A stretch of DNA of 64,000 bases from an uncultured Candidatus Melainabacteria bacterium (GTDB lineage Bacteria; Cyanobacteriota; Vampirovibrionia; Gastranaerophilales; Gastranaerophilaceae): contig CAKUUX010000001.1 of the NCBI GenBank assembly GCA_934693165.1, forward strand, positions 1 to 64,000, read 5' to 3'. Shown here one piece after another: positions 25,967 through 34,723 of this stretch. Numbering within the stretch: position 1 is the first letter of the stretch; each line of letters opens with the position of its first letter. Made by a program: the position numbers and the translations under genes. The notes below the pieces were generated by a model that searched no databases, had not been told where the DNA came from, and worked only from the letters and a program-made list of their open reading frames with translations.

Positions 25967-26004
25967 TTTATGCCCAGTTTCAATAAATTGAAACTGGGCA
26001 TAAA
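25967..26004. terminator. Long perfect hairpin after serA
   Basis: An 18-bp perfect stem (25967-25984 with 25987-26004) with a 2-nt gap. The plus-strand flank is A-rich rather than T-rich, so it may act as an mRNA-stabilising or bidirectional terminator. A second hairpin, GGCTC-TTTC-GAGCC, follows at 26009-26022. Confidence 0.6.
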
Positions 26005-26100
26005 AATAGGCTCTTTCGAGCCCTGTTGTAATCAAATACCTTTTCCTTTTCCTCGTGTTGTGTTTATCTTTACCTATTTCCCAATCCGTTGCTTATTTAA

Positions 26101-26268
26101 TTAAGCGATAAAATTTGCTCCAAGGTAGCTTGCACCGTGAAAGAATGATTCTTGCATGATACCTTTTAATGATTTTCTTCTGATGTCTCTTTTTGCTACT
26201 GTGTTGATTGATTCTGAAGAAGCTTTGTAATAATCAGCTACAACTTGTGAAAATAATTGGTTTGCCAT
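26101..26268 (-). CDS. Small uncharacterised protein, 55 aa
   Basis: A 55-residue protein starting MANQLFSQVVADYYKASSES, with a basic middle (AKRDIRRKSLKG) and a hydrophobic C-terminus (GASYLGANFIA). The ATG follows AGAGAGG at normal spacing. I do not recognise it. Two copies of the promoter-like motif AAAAGGCAAT-N18-TTTATA lie upstream, at 26302-26337 and 26449-26482. The nearer copy has its upstream block 58 nt before the start, almost exactly as in the 76-aa gene at 15488-15718. Conserved spacing and ribosome site argue that it is a real, regulated gene. Confidence 0.65.
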   Translation of the reverse strand: MANQLFSQVVADYYKASSESINTVAKRDIRRKSLKGIMQESFFHGASYLGANFIA

Positions 26269-26301
26269 TTACTTGCCTCTCTTAAATCTCTCTTACTCTT
26301 A

Positions 26302-26337
26302 TATAAAGTAAACTAAGTTTAAGAAATTGCCTTTTTT
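26302..26337 (-). promoter_or_regulatory. Promoter-like motif, copy 2
   Basis: AAAAAAGGCAAT (26337-26326), 18 bp, TTTATA (26307-26302) on the minus strand, extended to TTTATATAA. It is placed to transcribe the 55-aa gene with a leader of about 25-30 nt. Confidence 0.6.
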
Positions 26338-26448
26338 ACTGCATAAATCTACACATTTCTTAACAATATAGCCAAAATACAATGGCAATCAGCTTTTCAC
26401 TGAACGCTAAAAAATGCTCGTATAATTTGATATAATTTTCCTTATTTA

Positions 26449-26482
26449 TATAAAGTATTTCTATCTAAATTTATTGCCTTTT
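26449..26482 (-). promoter_or_regulatory. Promoter-like motif, copy 3
   Basis: AAAAGGCAAT (26482-26473), 18 bp, TTTATA (26454-26449), again extended to TTTATATAA. Downstream on the minus strand is AATAAGGA but no ATG at usable distance, so it may be a distal promoter of the 55-aa gene or drive a non-coding RNA. Confidence 0.5.
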
Positions 26483-26511
26483 AAGTTATTACTGGGCTGT
26501 AGGCGTATTAA

Positions 26512-26538
26512 AATAGGTGGGCAAAATACCCACCTATT
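26512..26538. terminator. Terminator after the M49-like peptidase gene
   Basis: AATAGGTGGG (26512-26521) pairs with CCCACCTATT (26529-26538). On the minus strand it is followed by TTTTAA. Confidence 0.75.
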
Positions 26539-26545
26539 AATTTAA

Positions 26546-28273
26546 TTATTTTAAAAGTTCTTCTTCAAGAGGTGAAACAACTACGCCATTTAGAGTTTTG
26601 CTTACTTCTCTCAATTCTTTTGCAATTGTTTCATTTGCATCAGTCCATACAAAGTATTTATTAATGAAGTTTTCAGCTGTTTTAAAATCACCTGATAATT
26701 GAACTTCGATAATTTCAGTCAACATTTTTCTTGCAGTTGGAACTGCTTTTTCTATATCAATTTCAATTTTACCTTCATCATTAACCTTAATAGCACCTTC
26801 ATTTATAAAGTAATTGGCTTGCATTACTGTACGAACTCTATGAGCTTGATTCATTGTAGGTTTTGATTTTAAGAAAGAATTTGTACAGAAATTCACAATA
26901 ATTTGTGTTCTTTGATTTTCTGTATACATGCCTGCTTTAACTAAATCATCTAAAAATGATAAAGAACCCATATCAGCTTTGTTTTCTTCAATAATGTTTC
27001 TGTATTTACCTAAGCCTTCATCACCTTCTTTTGGCCCAAGTGAGTGAGCGTTTTCATGACCAATAGTAAACCAGTGATCAGCTTCTTCATTATATAATTC
27101 GTGAAATTTTTTATCTAAAATTGCGTTCAATCTTTTTTGAATTTTTTCTGGTTGAGAAGTTATTCTGATTTGTCTATGATAAACATTTCTTCTGCCACCA
27201 CCAATTGTTAATGATAATTTATCACCATTTGGCAAGTTTTCTGCTAAAGTAACGCCACCTCTGTATGAACCACCGTCACCAGTAAGTGAAATTAAATCAA
27301 CATCAACCATTGTTTGTTTTGCATCACCATCAGCTGAAATAACTTGTTTATATTTATCAGCCAAAGGCATTTTTTCAGCTAACATTGGTAAATATTTTTT
27401 GATAGCTAATAAATCTTCTGTACCTTTTTTGTTAACAATACCAACACGACAACCTAATGAATCTTTTGATTGAGGAACAATTCCAGCATCATTCAAAAGT
27501 TTCAATAATTTTTCATTCTCCATAACAAAACCAGTCATTCTGTCTGCGTATTGTTCACGAGTGATTGTGTATTCAAGAGGTGTGTCTTGAAGTTCTGCCC
27601 ATTTTTTATCAGCATAAGCATCTAACATAGGATTAGCTTCACGTAATGCTTTTGCTTGAAGTTTTAAATATTCGTTAAAATCAGCATTTGTAGAAACTTC
27701 TGATGCTTTTTCTAACTCATCTGCCATTTGAGTAAATTCTTTTTTAAATTTATCACAATAATCAATAGCTTTTAATTTATCTCCGTCACGTTCTACGATT
27801 GAACGTTGATTTAAAATCTTTGCTACTTCTTCTTTTTCTCCGTTTTCTAGCATCTTGATTAAGATATTACAGAATTCATCTTTACCTAAATCAGCTGGAT
27901 AAAAAGCTTTTCCAGGTCTTTCTTCTTGACCTTTTGCAAGAGTAACCATATTTGACATCATATCAATACCAGAAATACCTTTTTGAGCATTGAATAATTT
28001 TAATGATAATTCTGCATCCTTGTTACCTTTTGCAGTTTCTTCTTCTAAGAATTTTTTGAATGCAAGGTTGTTTTCGTTATCCATTTGCATAAATACTTCA
28101 TCAATGATTTGAGCAGTTTTAACTAAATGTTTAATGGCTTGTTTATCGTCTTCTGCAAGGTCTAAATATTCTTTCGCATCAGGTTTTAATAAAACTTTTG
28201 GTGCTAAATATTCTTTATCAGTTCTTTTTTCTAGTTCTTCAGTTGATAAATTTAATTCAAATTTATTATTCAT
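26546..28273 (-). CDS. M49-like zinc metallopeptidase
   Basis: A 575-residue soluble protein without a signal peptide. H406-E-N-A-H410 and, 18 residues later, E429-E-N-K-A-D434 form a zinc site of the dipeptidyl peptidase III (M49) pattern, where an EExxAD motif supplies the third ligand. The family normally has the longer HExxxH; here it is HExxH. The sequence TGDGGSYRGGVTLAENLPNG and the surrounding beta-rich block also fit the catalytic lobe. It probably trims short peptides in the cytoplasm. GAGGA lies ahead of the ATG. It is divergent from the glutaredoxin gene. Confidence 0.7.
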   Translation of the reverse strand: MNNKFELNLSTEELEKRTDKEYLAPKVLLKPDAKEYLDLAEDDKQAIKHLVKTAQIIDEVFMQMDNENNLAFKKFLEEETAKGNKDAELSLKLFNAQKGISGIDMMSNMVTLAKGQEERPGKAFYPADLGKDEFCNILIKMLENGEKEEVAKILNQRSIVERDGDKLKAIDYCDKFKKEFTQMADELEKASEVSTNADFNEYLKLQAKALREANPMLDAYADKKWAELQDTPLEYTITREQYADRMTGFVMENEKLLKLLNDAGIVPQSKDSLGCRVGIVNKKGTEDLLAIKKYLPMLAEKMPLADKYKQVISADGDAKQTMVDVDLISLTGDGGSYRGGVTLAENLPNGDKLSLTIGGGRRNVYHRQIRITSQPEKIQKRLNAILDKKFHELYNEEADHWFTIGHENAHSLGPKEGDEGLGKYRNIIEENKADMGSLSFLDDLVKAGMYTENQRTQIIVNFCTNSFLKSKPTMNQAHRVRTVMQANYFINEGAIKVNDEGKIEIDIEKAVPTARKMLTEIIEVQLSGDFKTAENFINKYFVWTDANETIAKELREVSKTLNGVVVSPLEEELLK

Positions 28274-28315
28274 TTTTTATCCTCTTTTTTAATTAATACC
28301 TTAATTTGCGTACTC

Positions 28316-28344
28316 ATTGTACTACATTTTTAAGGTTTTTACAA
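28316..28344 (-). promoter_or_regulatory. Sigma-70 promoter of the M49-like gene
   Basis: TTGTAA (28344-28339), 17 bp, TACAAT (28321-28316) on the minus strand, about 43 nt before the start codon. Confidence 0.6.
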
Positions 28345-28457
28345 ATCTATTAAATGTAATTTCTTCGAACATATTTTATTTATTAAATTAAATTACACTA
28401 TTAACTAATTTAAATTTTTTCAATTTCATTCTTTAATTTCAATAAAAGGAGAAAATT

Positions 28458-28691
28458 ATGATAAATTTATATTACCTATCTACTTGTCCATATTGCAAAA
28501 AAGTTATTGATTTTTTAGACAGTAACAATATTGAATACAAATTATTAGACATTAACGAGCATGAAAATTTCAACAAGCTTTTAAAAATAGGTAAAAAGCG
28601 TCAAGTACCTTTTATAGTTGATACAAATACTGGTAATGTTATGTACGAAAGTGCAGATATTATTGAATATTTATCTAAAGAGTATCTATAA
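28458..28691 (+). CDS. Glutaredoxin-like protein
   Basis: A 77-residue thioredoxin-fold oxidoreductase. The dithiol site CPYC lies at residues 11-14, the cis-Pro loop is RQVPFIV (about 49-55) and the glutathione-binding end is ESADIIEYL. These fit class I glutaredoxins of the GrxC/NrdH size. AAAGGAG precedes the ATG. It may reduce ribonucleotide reductase or other cytoplasmic disulfides. The end overlaps the convergent recF stop by 17 bp, so the transcripts collide. Confidence 0.9.
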   Translation: MINLYYLSTCPYCKKVIDFLDSNNIEYKLLDINEHENFNKLLKIGKKRQVPFIVDTNTGNVMYESADIIEYLSKEYL

Positions 28692-29772
28692 TTTTTCCGT
28701 TATCAACCTTGAATATTTTGACATCTTTCAAAAATTCTTCGTCAAAAAGTAAAGTATCAACAGAAGTTATAACTGTTTGAATATTTTCGCTGATAGAATT
28801 TAGCAAGAAATTTTGTCTTAAATCATCAAGTTCAGCTAAAACATCATCAAGTAAAAGAATTGGTGTTTCTCCTATTTTATCTTTTAAAATATCAAGTTCA
28901 GCCATTTTTAAAGACAAAACAATTGTTCTTTGTTGACCTTGTGATGCGTATTTTATAGCTTCTGTATCGTTTATATAAAAACTTATATCATCACGATGAG
29001 GTCCAACTACTGATTGGAATTTTCTTCTTTCAATTTCTCTATTTTCATCTAGTGCTTTTCTAAAATTTTCTGCAGTTTCTTCAATGCTTTCACCTGTTTC
29101 AAAAGTTGAAACATAATAAATTTTTAAGTTTTCACCCTCAGAAATGTTTGAATGTTTTTCTTTTGCTACATTTTCTATTTCTTTTATAAATTTTTTTCTC
29201 AAAAATACAATATTACTGCCTGTTATAGCAAGTTGCTCATTATAAACATCAAGCAAGGTATCATTAAATTTTTCGTCTTTCAAAAGATTATTTTTTTGAA
29301 TTCTAATTTTTTCGTATTTGGATAATTTTTCATCATAGATAGGATAAATTTGTGATATTGCTCTATCTAGCCAATCACGTCTATCTTGAGGTGCTCCTCT
29401 TAAAAGTAATAAATCATTTGTTGAAAAAAGAACAGTTTTTATTATATTTTTGAAATTTTTTGGAGTTGTTTTTAAATTATTAACTTTTAATTCTTTTTTC
29501 TTTTCATCATCAAATTTTATACTCAAATCAATATCTGTATTATTTTTATCCAACACAGAATTAATTTCCATGACTTGTGTATTAAATTTTAAAAGTTCCA
29601 TGTTATTAGAAGTTCTTGTAGATTTAAGATGAGATAAAAAATAAATACTTTCTAAAATATTTGTTTTACCTTGAGCATTTTTACCAATAATCAAATTCTT
29701 ACCACTATTGAGTTCTAGCGATTCATCTGAATAATTTCTATAATTTTTTAGTACCAAATTTTTTAATCTCAT
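28675..29772 (-). CDS. recF: DNA replication and repair protein RecF
   Basis: An SMC-like ATPase that helps RecO/RecR load RecA at gaps. 365 residues with Walker A GKNAQGKTN (about 34-42), FSTNDLLLLRGAPQDRRDWLD in the middle, the signature YASQGQQRTIVLSLKMAEL and Walker B PILLLDDVLAELD. The ATG at 29772 is preferred over the TTG 15 bp upstream because that TTG lies inside TATAAT. The -10 ends 6 nt before the ATG, with no ribosome site, so the mRNA is probably leaderless. It is divergent from dnaN across the candidate origin. Confidence 0.95.
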   Translation of the reverse strand: MRLKNLVLKNYRNYSDESLELNSGKNLIIGKNAQGKTNILESIYFLSHLKSTRTSNNMELLKFNTQVMEINSVLDKNNTDIDLSIKFDDEKKKELKVNNLKTTPKNFKNIIKTVLFSTNDLLLLRGAPQDRRDWLDRAISQIYPIYDEKLSKYEKIRIQKNNLLKDEKFNDTLLDVYNEQLAITGSNIVFLRKKFIKEIENVAKEKHSNISEGENLKIYYVSTFETGESIEETAENFRKALDENREIERRKFQSVVGPHRDDISFYINDTEAIKYASQGQQRTIVLSLKMAELDILKDKIGETPILLLDDVLAELDDLRQNFLLNSISENIQTVITSVDTLLFDEEFLKDVKIFKVDNGKIIDTL

Positions 29773-29778
29773 AAACAC

Positions 29779-29784
29779 ATTATA
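29779..29784 (-). promoter_or_regulatory. -10 box 6 nt before the recF start codon
   Basis: TATAAT (29784-29779), then GTGTTT, then the ATG at 29772. This is the clearest leaderless arrangement in the window. Confidence 0.55.
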
Positions 29785-30110
29785 CAAAAAGTAAAAAACT
29801 ATGTAAAAAAATAATAGTTTTTTACATGAATTATTGGTTATTTTATTTTTTCTACATTTTCTATTTTTTTACTACTTATTTTTTACAAAATTTTTAAAAT
29901 CTAAAAATTAATAAAATTAATAGTTTTAGAAGTTTTTTACAAATAACCGTAACTTACTATGACCATGAACTTTATCTTTTTTATTATTATTTTATTTATT
30001 ATTTATAATAAAATTTTTTGATAAATTCATTTTGATTAAATAATATTAAAATCATATAAAAATTATCAACTAAATGGTTTATTTTTGATATAATAAAATA
30101 AAGGGAATTT
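29785..30110. other. Candidate replication origin region between recF and dnaN
   Basis: A gene-free gap of about 340 bp. Positions 29821-29940 hold only 15 G/C in 120 bases. The 9-mer TTTTTTACA occurs at 29818-29826, 29879-29887 and 29933-29941, and as its complement at 29802-29810. It matches the cyanobacterial DnaA box TTTTCCACA at seven of nine positions. A TTATCAACT (near the classical DnaA box) lies at about 30063. Location beside dnaN and recF is typical of oriC. dnaA itself is not in the window. Confidence 0.4.
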
Positions 30111-30133
30111 TTTTTCTCTAGGGGAAGTTGGAT

Positions 30134-31249
30134 ATGAAATTTATAGTAAATAAAGACGAATTTTTAAATGGCATTAGAATAGTATCAGGCGTTGCAACAA
30201 TGAAAAGTGTTCAACCTGTTTTAGCAAATATTTTAATTGAAGCTGAAAGCAAAAATGTTATAAAATTAACAGCAACAGATTTAGATTTGACAATATCAAC
30301 CGAGGTTGATGCACAAATTGAAGTTGAAGGTTCAATCACTTTACCTTCTAAAAAATTGAACGATATTTTTACAAGATTATCAGAAAATCTTGTAACTTTT
30401 GAACTAAATGAAGAAACAAATATTGTTGAAATAAGTACAAAAAACACAAAATTCGAAATTGTTGGTATTTCAGCTTCTGAATTTCCAAAAGTAGCTGAAA
30501 ATGTAAGTTTAGAAAATGGTATAGATATTGACTTTAAACAATTTACAAGAGCTATAAAACAAGCAGGTTTTGCTGCAGCTTCTTATGAAACAACTGGTCC
30601 TCTATCAGGTGTTGTTTGTGATATTAAAGAAGAAATTCTTGAAATCGCTTCAACTGACGGTAACAGACTTGCAAGAGTTAGAGAAAAAATTGACAATATT
30701 GAAAAGAAAACAAGTCAATTAATTATTCCTTCAAGAACTCTTCAAGAGGTTTTAAAAATTAGTGGTTTTGTAGAAGATGAAAAAATTAAAATTTATACAG
30801 AAAAAACAAAACTTGCTATCAAAACATCAAAAACTTTAATGATTTCAAAAATTATTGAAGGTCATTATCCTGATTATAACAAGTTAATTCCTGAAACAAG
30901 TCCAAAAACAGCAACTGTTAATAGAAATGAATTAATTAGCGCTCTTGAACTTATTTCTGTAATGGTAAACGAAAAAACTTGTATTATTAAATTTGAATTT
31001 ACAGAAAATAAATTAGAAGTAAAAGCCGATACTTCTGACAGTGGAAAAGGTAAAAAAGATTTAGATATTGAATACAAAGACGAAGATTTGGTAATTGCAT
31101 TCAATTACAAATATGTTTTAGATGGTTTAAAAAATATGGAAGATGAAAAAGTGTTAATTGGTTTAAACACAAAAGCATCTCCAACTGTATTTAGACCAGA
31201 CAGTGAAAACGACTACATTTCACTTGTTATGCCTGTTCAAATAAGGTAG
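30134..31249 (+). CDS. dnaN: DNA polymerase III beta clamp
   Basis: The sliding clamp that holds the replicase on DNA. About 371 residues in three similar domains of about 120 residues. MKFIVNKDEFLNGIRIVSGV, ASTDGNRLARV in domain 2 and the C-terminal end ISLVMPVQIR (VMPVR-type) are family hallmarks. The ATG at 30134 is used: AGGGGAAG lies about 9 nt upstream, and the TTG six bases earlier would add two residues of no family match. TATAAT upstream (about 30091) is its probable -10. It faces away from recF, with the AT-rich candidate origin between them. Confidence 0.96.
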   Translation: MKFIVNKDEFLNGIRIVSGVATMKSVQPVLANILIEAESKNVIKLTATDLDLTISTEVDAQIEVEGSITLPSKKLNDIFTRLSENLVTFELNEETNIVEISTKNTKFEIVGISASEFPKVAENVSLENGIDIDFKQFTRAIKQAGFAAASYETTGPLSGVVCDIKEEILEIASTDGNRLARVREKIDNIEKKTSQLIIPSRTLQEVLKISGFVEDEKIKIYTEKTKLAIKTSKTLMISKIIEGHYPDYNKLIPETSPKTATVNRNELISALELISVMVNEKTCIIKFEFTENKLEVKADTSDSGKGKKDLDIEYKDEDLVIAFNYKYVLDGLKNMEDEKVLIGLNTKASPTVFRPDSENDYISLVMPVQIR

Positions 31250-31256
31250 TTCACTT

Positions 31257-31285
31257 TTGACAATGGCTTAAAAATATTGTATAAT
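31257..31285 (+). promoter_or_regulatory. Perfect consensus sigma-70 promoter of nrdDG
   Basis: TTGACA (31257-31262), 17 bp, TATAAT (31280-31285). Every consensus base is present. The leader to the nrdD ATG is about 100 nt. No clear NrdR box was seen. Confidence 0.85.
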
Positions 31286-31394
31286 TATAAGACTCACCCA
31301 AAATTAATTAAAGTTTTTTTATCTTTATTTTATTTAGAGTCGAAATATTAGAAACTTTAAAAACTATCAAAAAATCAGACTTAGGAGAATATTT

Positions 31395-33527
31395 ATGCAG
31401 AATGTATTAAAAAGAAATGGCAAAATTGAGGAATTTAATTCTTCAAAAATTGAAAATGCTATCATAAAAGCTGGTGCAGTAACTAACGAAATTGATGAAA
31501 AAGCTGCAAAAAACTTGACAAGAAACGTTTTAAAAATAATCAAAGATTTTGTTAGAAATAAAGAATCAAACTTAAAATCACCAACTATTGAAGAAATTCA
31601 AGATATCGTTGAACAAGTTCTTTTGTCATCAAAATACAAAAGTACTGCAAAGGCATATATTTTATACAGAGAACAACATAAAAAAATCAGAGAATTTGTT
31701 GAAAATGCATCAGTTAACATGATTGATGATTATTTAAAACAACTTGATTGGAAGGTTAATGAAAACTCAAACATGGGTTATTCAATCCAAGGTTTGAATA
31801 ATTATCTTGCATCAAATTTATGTACACAATATTGGTTAGAAAAAATTTATCCAGAAAACATTAAAACTGCACACCAAACAGGTTCTATTCATATCCATGA
31901 CCTTAACTTAATCGCTGCATATTGCGTTGGTTGGGATTTAAAAGATTTATTGATGGAAGGTTTTAAAGGAGTAAGAGGAAAAGTTGCATCTGCTCCTCCA
32001 AAACACTTAAGAACAGCTTTAGGTCAAATCGTAAACTTTATGTACACTTTACAAGGTGAATCAGCTGGTGCTCAAGCATTTTCAAACTTCGATACATTAT
32101 TAGCTCCATTTGTAAAATATGATAAATTGAATTACGAACAAGTTTACCAAGCAATTCAAGAGTTTGTATTCAACATGAACGTACCAACTCGTGTTGGTTT
32201 CCAAACACCATTCTCTAATATAACAATGGATTTAACAGTACCAAGTTATTACAAAGATCAATGTGTAATTATTGGTGGTGAAATTATGGAAGAAACTTAT
32301 GGTGAATTCCAAGAAGAAATGAATATGATTAACAGAGCATTCTTTGAAGTTATGATGAAAGGTGATGCTTCTGGTCGTGTATTTACATTCCCAATTCCAA
32401 CATACAATATTACAAAAGACTTTGACTGGAACAACAAAGATTTAGATGGTTTATGGGAAATTACTGCAAAATATGGTATTCCAAACTTCTCAAACTTTGT
32501 AAATTCTGACTTAAATCCAGAAGATGCACGTTCAATGTGTTGTCGTTTAAGAATTGATAACAGACAATTAGCTTACCGTGGTGGTGGTTTGTTTGGTTCA
32601 AACCCATTAACTGGTTCTATTGGTGTTGTAACTATCAACTTACCAAAAATCGGTTATCAAGCTAACAATGAAGAAGAATTCTTTAAAATGTTATCAGAAA
32701 GAATGTTATTAGCTAAAGAATCTCTTGAAATTAAAAGAAAATTAGTTGAAAAATTCACAGAAAGCAACTTGTATCCATATACTAAATACTATTTAAGAGA
32801 TATTTATGCAAGATTTAAACAATATTGGAAAAACCACTTCTCAACAATTGGTTTAATTGGTATGAACGAAGCTTGTATGAACTTATTTGGTGAAAATATT
32901 ACAACTGAAAAAGGACATGATTTTGCAATTAGAGTTATGGACTTTATGAGAGATGAAATCACTAAATATCAAGAAGAAACAGGAAATAACTATAACTTAG
33001 AAGCTACACCTGCAGAGGGTACAACTTATAGACTTGCTAAATTAGATAAAGAAAATTATCCAGATATTATTACAGCAAATGATAATGGTGAACCTTACTA
33101 TACAAATTCAACTCACGTACCTGTAAATTATACTGATGATGTGTTTGAATTACTTGATTTGCAAGATGATTTACAAACAAAATACACAGGTGGTACAACA
33201 GTTCACGTATTTGCAGGTGAAAGATGTCATGATAATGAAACAATGAAAAACTTTGTTAGAAAAGTATGTGAAAATTACAAACTTCCATACTTTACATTCT
33301 CTCCAACATTTAGTGTTTGTCCAAATCATGGTTATGTTGCAGGTGAACATGAAACTTGTCCAACTTGTGGTGAAGAATGCGAAGTTTATTCAAGAGTTGT
33401 AGGTTTTATTAGACCTGTAAAACAATGGAATAAAGGTAAAAAAGCTGAATTCAAAAACAGAAAAACTTATAACGTTGCTCAAAAGTTAGAAAGAAAATCG
33501 GAAAAAGAAGTATGTCTTTCAAACTAG
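31395..33527 (+). CDS. nrdD: Anaerobic ribonucleoside-triphosphate reductase (class III)
   Basis: An oxygen-sensitive glycyl-radical enzyme making dNTPs. 710 residues: an ATP-cone regulatory domain (about 1-95), the barrel core with HIHDLNLIAAYCVGWDL, and the C-terminal zinc cluster (CPNHG ... CPTCGEECEVYSR) next to the radical loop RVVGFIRPVKQWN. The Gly in VVGFIRP is the radical site. AGGAGA lies ahead of the ATG. Together with nrdG it shows that the cell makes DNA precursors without oxygen. No class I or II reductase is seen in the window. Confidence 0.97.
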   Translation: MQNVLKRNGKIEEFNSSKIENAIIKAGAVTNEIDEKAAKNLTRNVLKIIKDFVRNKESNLKSPTIEEIQDIVEQVLLSSKYKSTAKAYILYREQHKKIREFVENASVNMIDDYLKQLDWKVNENSNMGYSIQGLNNYLASNLCTQYWLEKIYPENIKTAHQTGSIHIHDLNLIAAYCVGWDLKDLLMEGFKGVRGKVASAPPKHLRTALGQIVNFMYTLQGESAGAQAFSNFDTLLAPFVKYDKLNYEQVYQAIQEFVFNMNVPTRVGFQTPFSNITMDLTVPSYYKDQCVIIGGEIMEETYGEFQEEMNMINRAFFEVMMKGDASGRVFTFPIPTYNITKDFDWNNKDLDGLWEITAKYGIPNFSNFVNSDLNPEDARSMCCRLRIDNRQLAYRGGGLFGSNPLTGSIGVVTINLPKIGYQANNEEEFFKMLSERMLLAKESLEIKRKLVEKFTESNLYPYTKYYLRDIYARFKQYWKNHFSTIGLIGMNEACMNLFGENITTEKGHDFAIRVMDFMRDEITKYQEETGNNYNLEATPAEGTTYRLAKLDKENYPDIITANDNGEPYYTNSTHVPVNYTDDVFELLDLQDDLQTKYTGGTTVHVFAGERCHDNETMKNFVRKVCENYKLPYFTFSPTFSVCPNHGYVAGEHETCPTCGEECEVYSRVVGFIRPVKQWNKGKKAEFKNRKTYNVAQKLERKSEKEVCLSN

Positions 33528-34201
33528 CAGGATTGCAAAAAACAACCTTTATTGATTATCCTGAAAAAATTGCATGTATTGTTTTTACACAAGGTTGTAA
33601 TTTTAGATGTGGATATTGTCATAATCCAGAATTATTTGAAAACAAAGAGCCTCTAATATCTTTAGAGGCTTTCTTTGAATTTTTAAAAAAAAGACAGGGT
33701 AAACTTGATGGAGTTGTTGTTACTGGTGGTGAACCTACTTTACAAAAGGATTTAAAAGATTTTATAAAAAATATAAAAAAATTAGGATTTTTAGTTAAAT
33801 TAGATACTAACGGTACAAATCCACAAATTTTAGAAGAATTAATTAATGAAAATCTTTTGGATTATATTGCAATGGATATAAAAGCACCTATTGATAAATA
33901 CGAAATTATAGTAAATTGTAATGTTAATATAGAAAATATAAAGAAAAGCATTGAGCTGATAAAAAATAGTGGAGTTGATTATGAATTTAGGACAACTGTT
34001 TTAAAATCACAACTTTCTTATGATGATTTTGAAAAAATAGGTGAAATGATTTCTGGTGCTAAAAAATATTATATTCAAAAATTTATTGCATCAAAGATTT
34101 TAGATGAAAATTTAATGAACGAAAAAACATACTCTGATGAAGAATTTGAAGAAATTAAAAATATTTTGAAAAAGAATATTGATTTTATTGATGTAAGATA
34201 A
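33512..34201 (+). CDS. nrdG: Anaerobic RNR activating protein (radical SAM)
   Basis: A radical SAM activase that generates the glycyl radical on NrdD. 229 residues, the long NrdG2-type form. The cluster motif is C-N-F-R-C-G-Y-C (residues about 30-37); VVTGGEPTLQ is the SAM-binding GGE motif. It overlaps the nrdD end by 16 bp and is certainly co-expressed. The start GLQKTTFIDYPEKIACIVFTQGC matches the family. Confidence 0.95.
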   Translation: MSFKLAGLQKTTFIDYPEKIACIVFTQGCNFRCGYCHNPELFENKEPLISLEAFFEFLKKRQGKLDGVVVTGGEPTLQKDLKDFIKNIKKLGFLVKLDTNGTNPQILEELINENLLDYIAMDIKAPIDKYEIIVNCNVNIENIKKSIELIKNSGVDYEFRTTVLKSQLSYDDFEKIGEMISGAKKYYIQKFIASKILDENLMNEKTYSDEEFEEIKNILKKNIDFIDVR

Positions 34202-34230
34202 ATTGGTTAATTTTATAATTTAATAAATCC

Positions 34231-34520
34231 GTCGAGGTCCTTACTGTCTTACTCGTTCGCGTTAAACGGCAATTCCACGTTTTGCAAAATAGTTTTGTCA
34301 ACTTTTGCAAAAGCGTTCCAGCCTCTGCTCACTCGCGCTTCAGGACGACATAAAAGCATGTCATGCTGAACTTGACAAAGCGAACAGTTGAGCTAAAGCG
34401 AAACTTGTGAGCCTGTCTCCGTAGTTGACTTTGAGCCGTTAGGCATATTATCCGATTTAATGCCTTACGGATAAAAGGAAACGTAGTGTGTTTCAACATC
34501 TTGAGGGTTCTAAAAATTAA
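34231..34520. repeat. GC-richer intergenic repeat-like region
   Basis: Positions 34321-34440 contain 59 G/C in 120 bases, against roughly 30% around them. It includes GTCATGCTGAACTTG, an imperfect tandem repeat (AAAGCGAACAGTTGAGC / AAAGCGAAACTTGTGAGC at about 34377-34413), and an 11-bp inverted repeat with one mismatch, CCGTTAGGCAT (34436-34446) with ATGCCTTACGG (34460-34470). Such segments are common as dispersed intergenic repeats. No coding frame is convincing here. The rest of the 34202-34723 gap is ordinary AT-rich DNA with the leader of the next gene. Confidence 0.5.
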
Positions 34521-34723
34521 GTTTGGTTTAATGTTTTAATTGAACACAATATTTTAAAATTATTAAGTATTGTAAATATGAATTTAAAATGGCTGAAACT
34601 CAATTATAATGCACGATATGATATTATATGATATGTGGCGTACTGTAAAGTCTTTTAGCTAAATTGCCGATAAAATACATGTGCCAAGAAATTGGTGTGA
34701 AAATGTGTATAGAAAGGAACAGA

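Noticed and set aside
34231..34520. tRNA or other structured RNA gene in the GC-rich gap
   Set aside because: No cloverleaf, T-loop GTTCGA-type sequence at the right place or CCA-adjacent acceptor stem could be found; repeat-like character is a better explanation.
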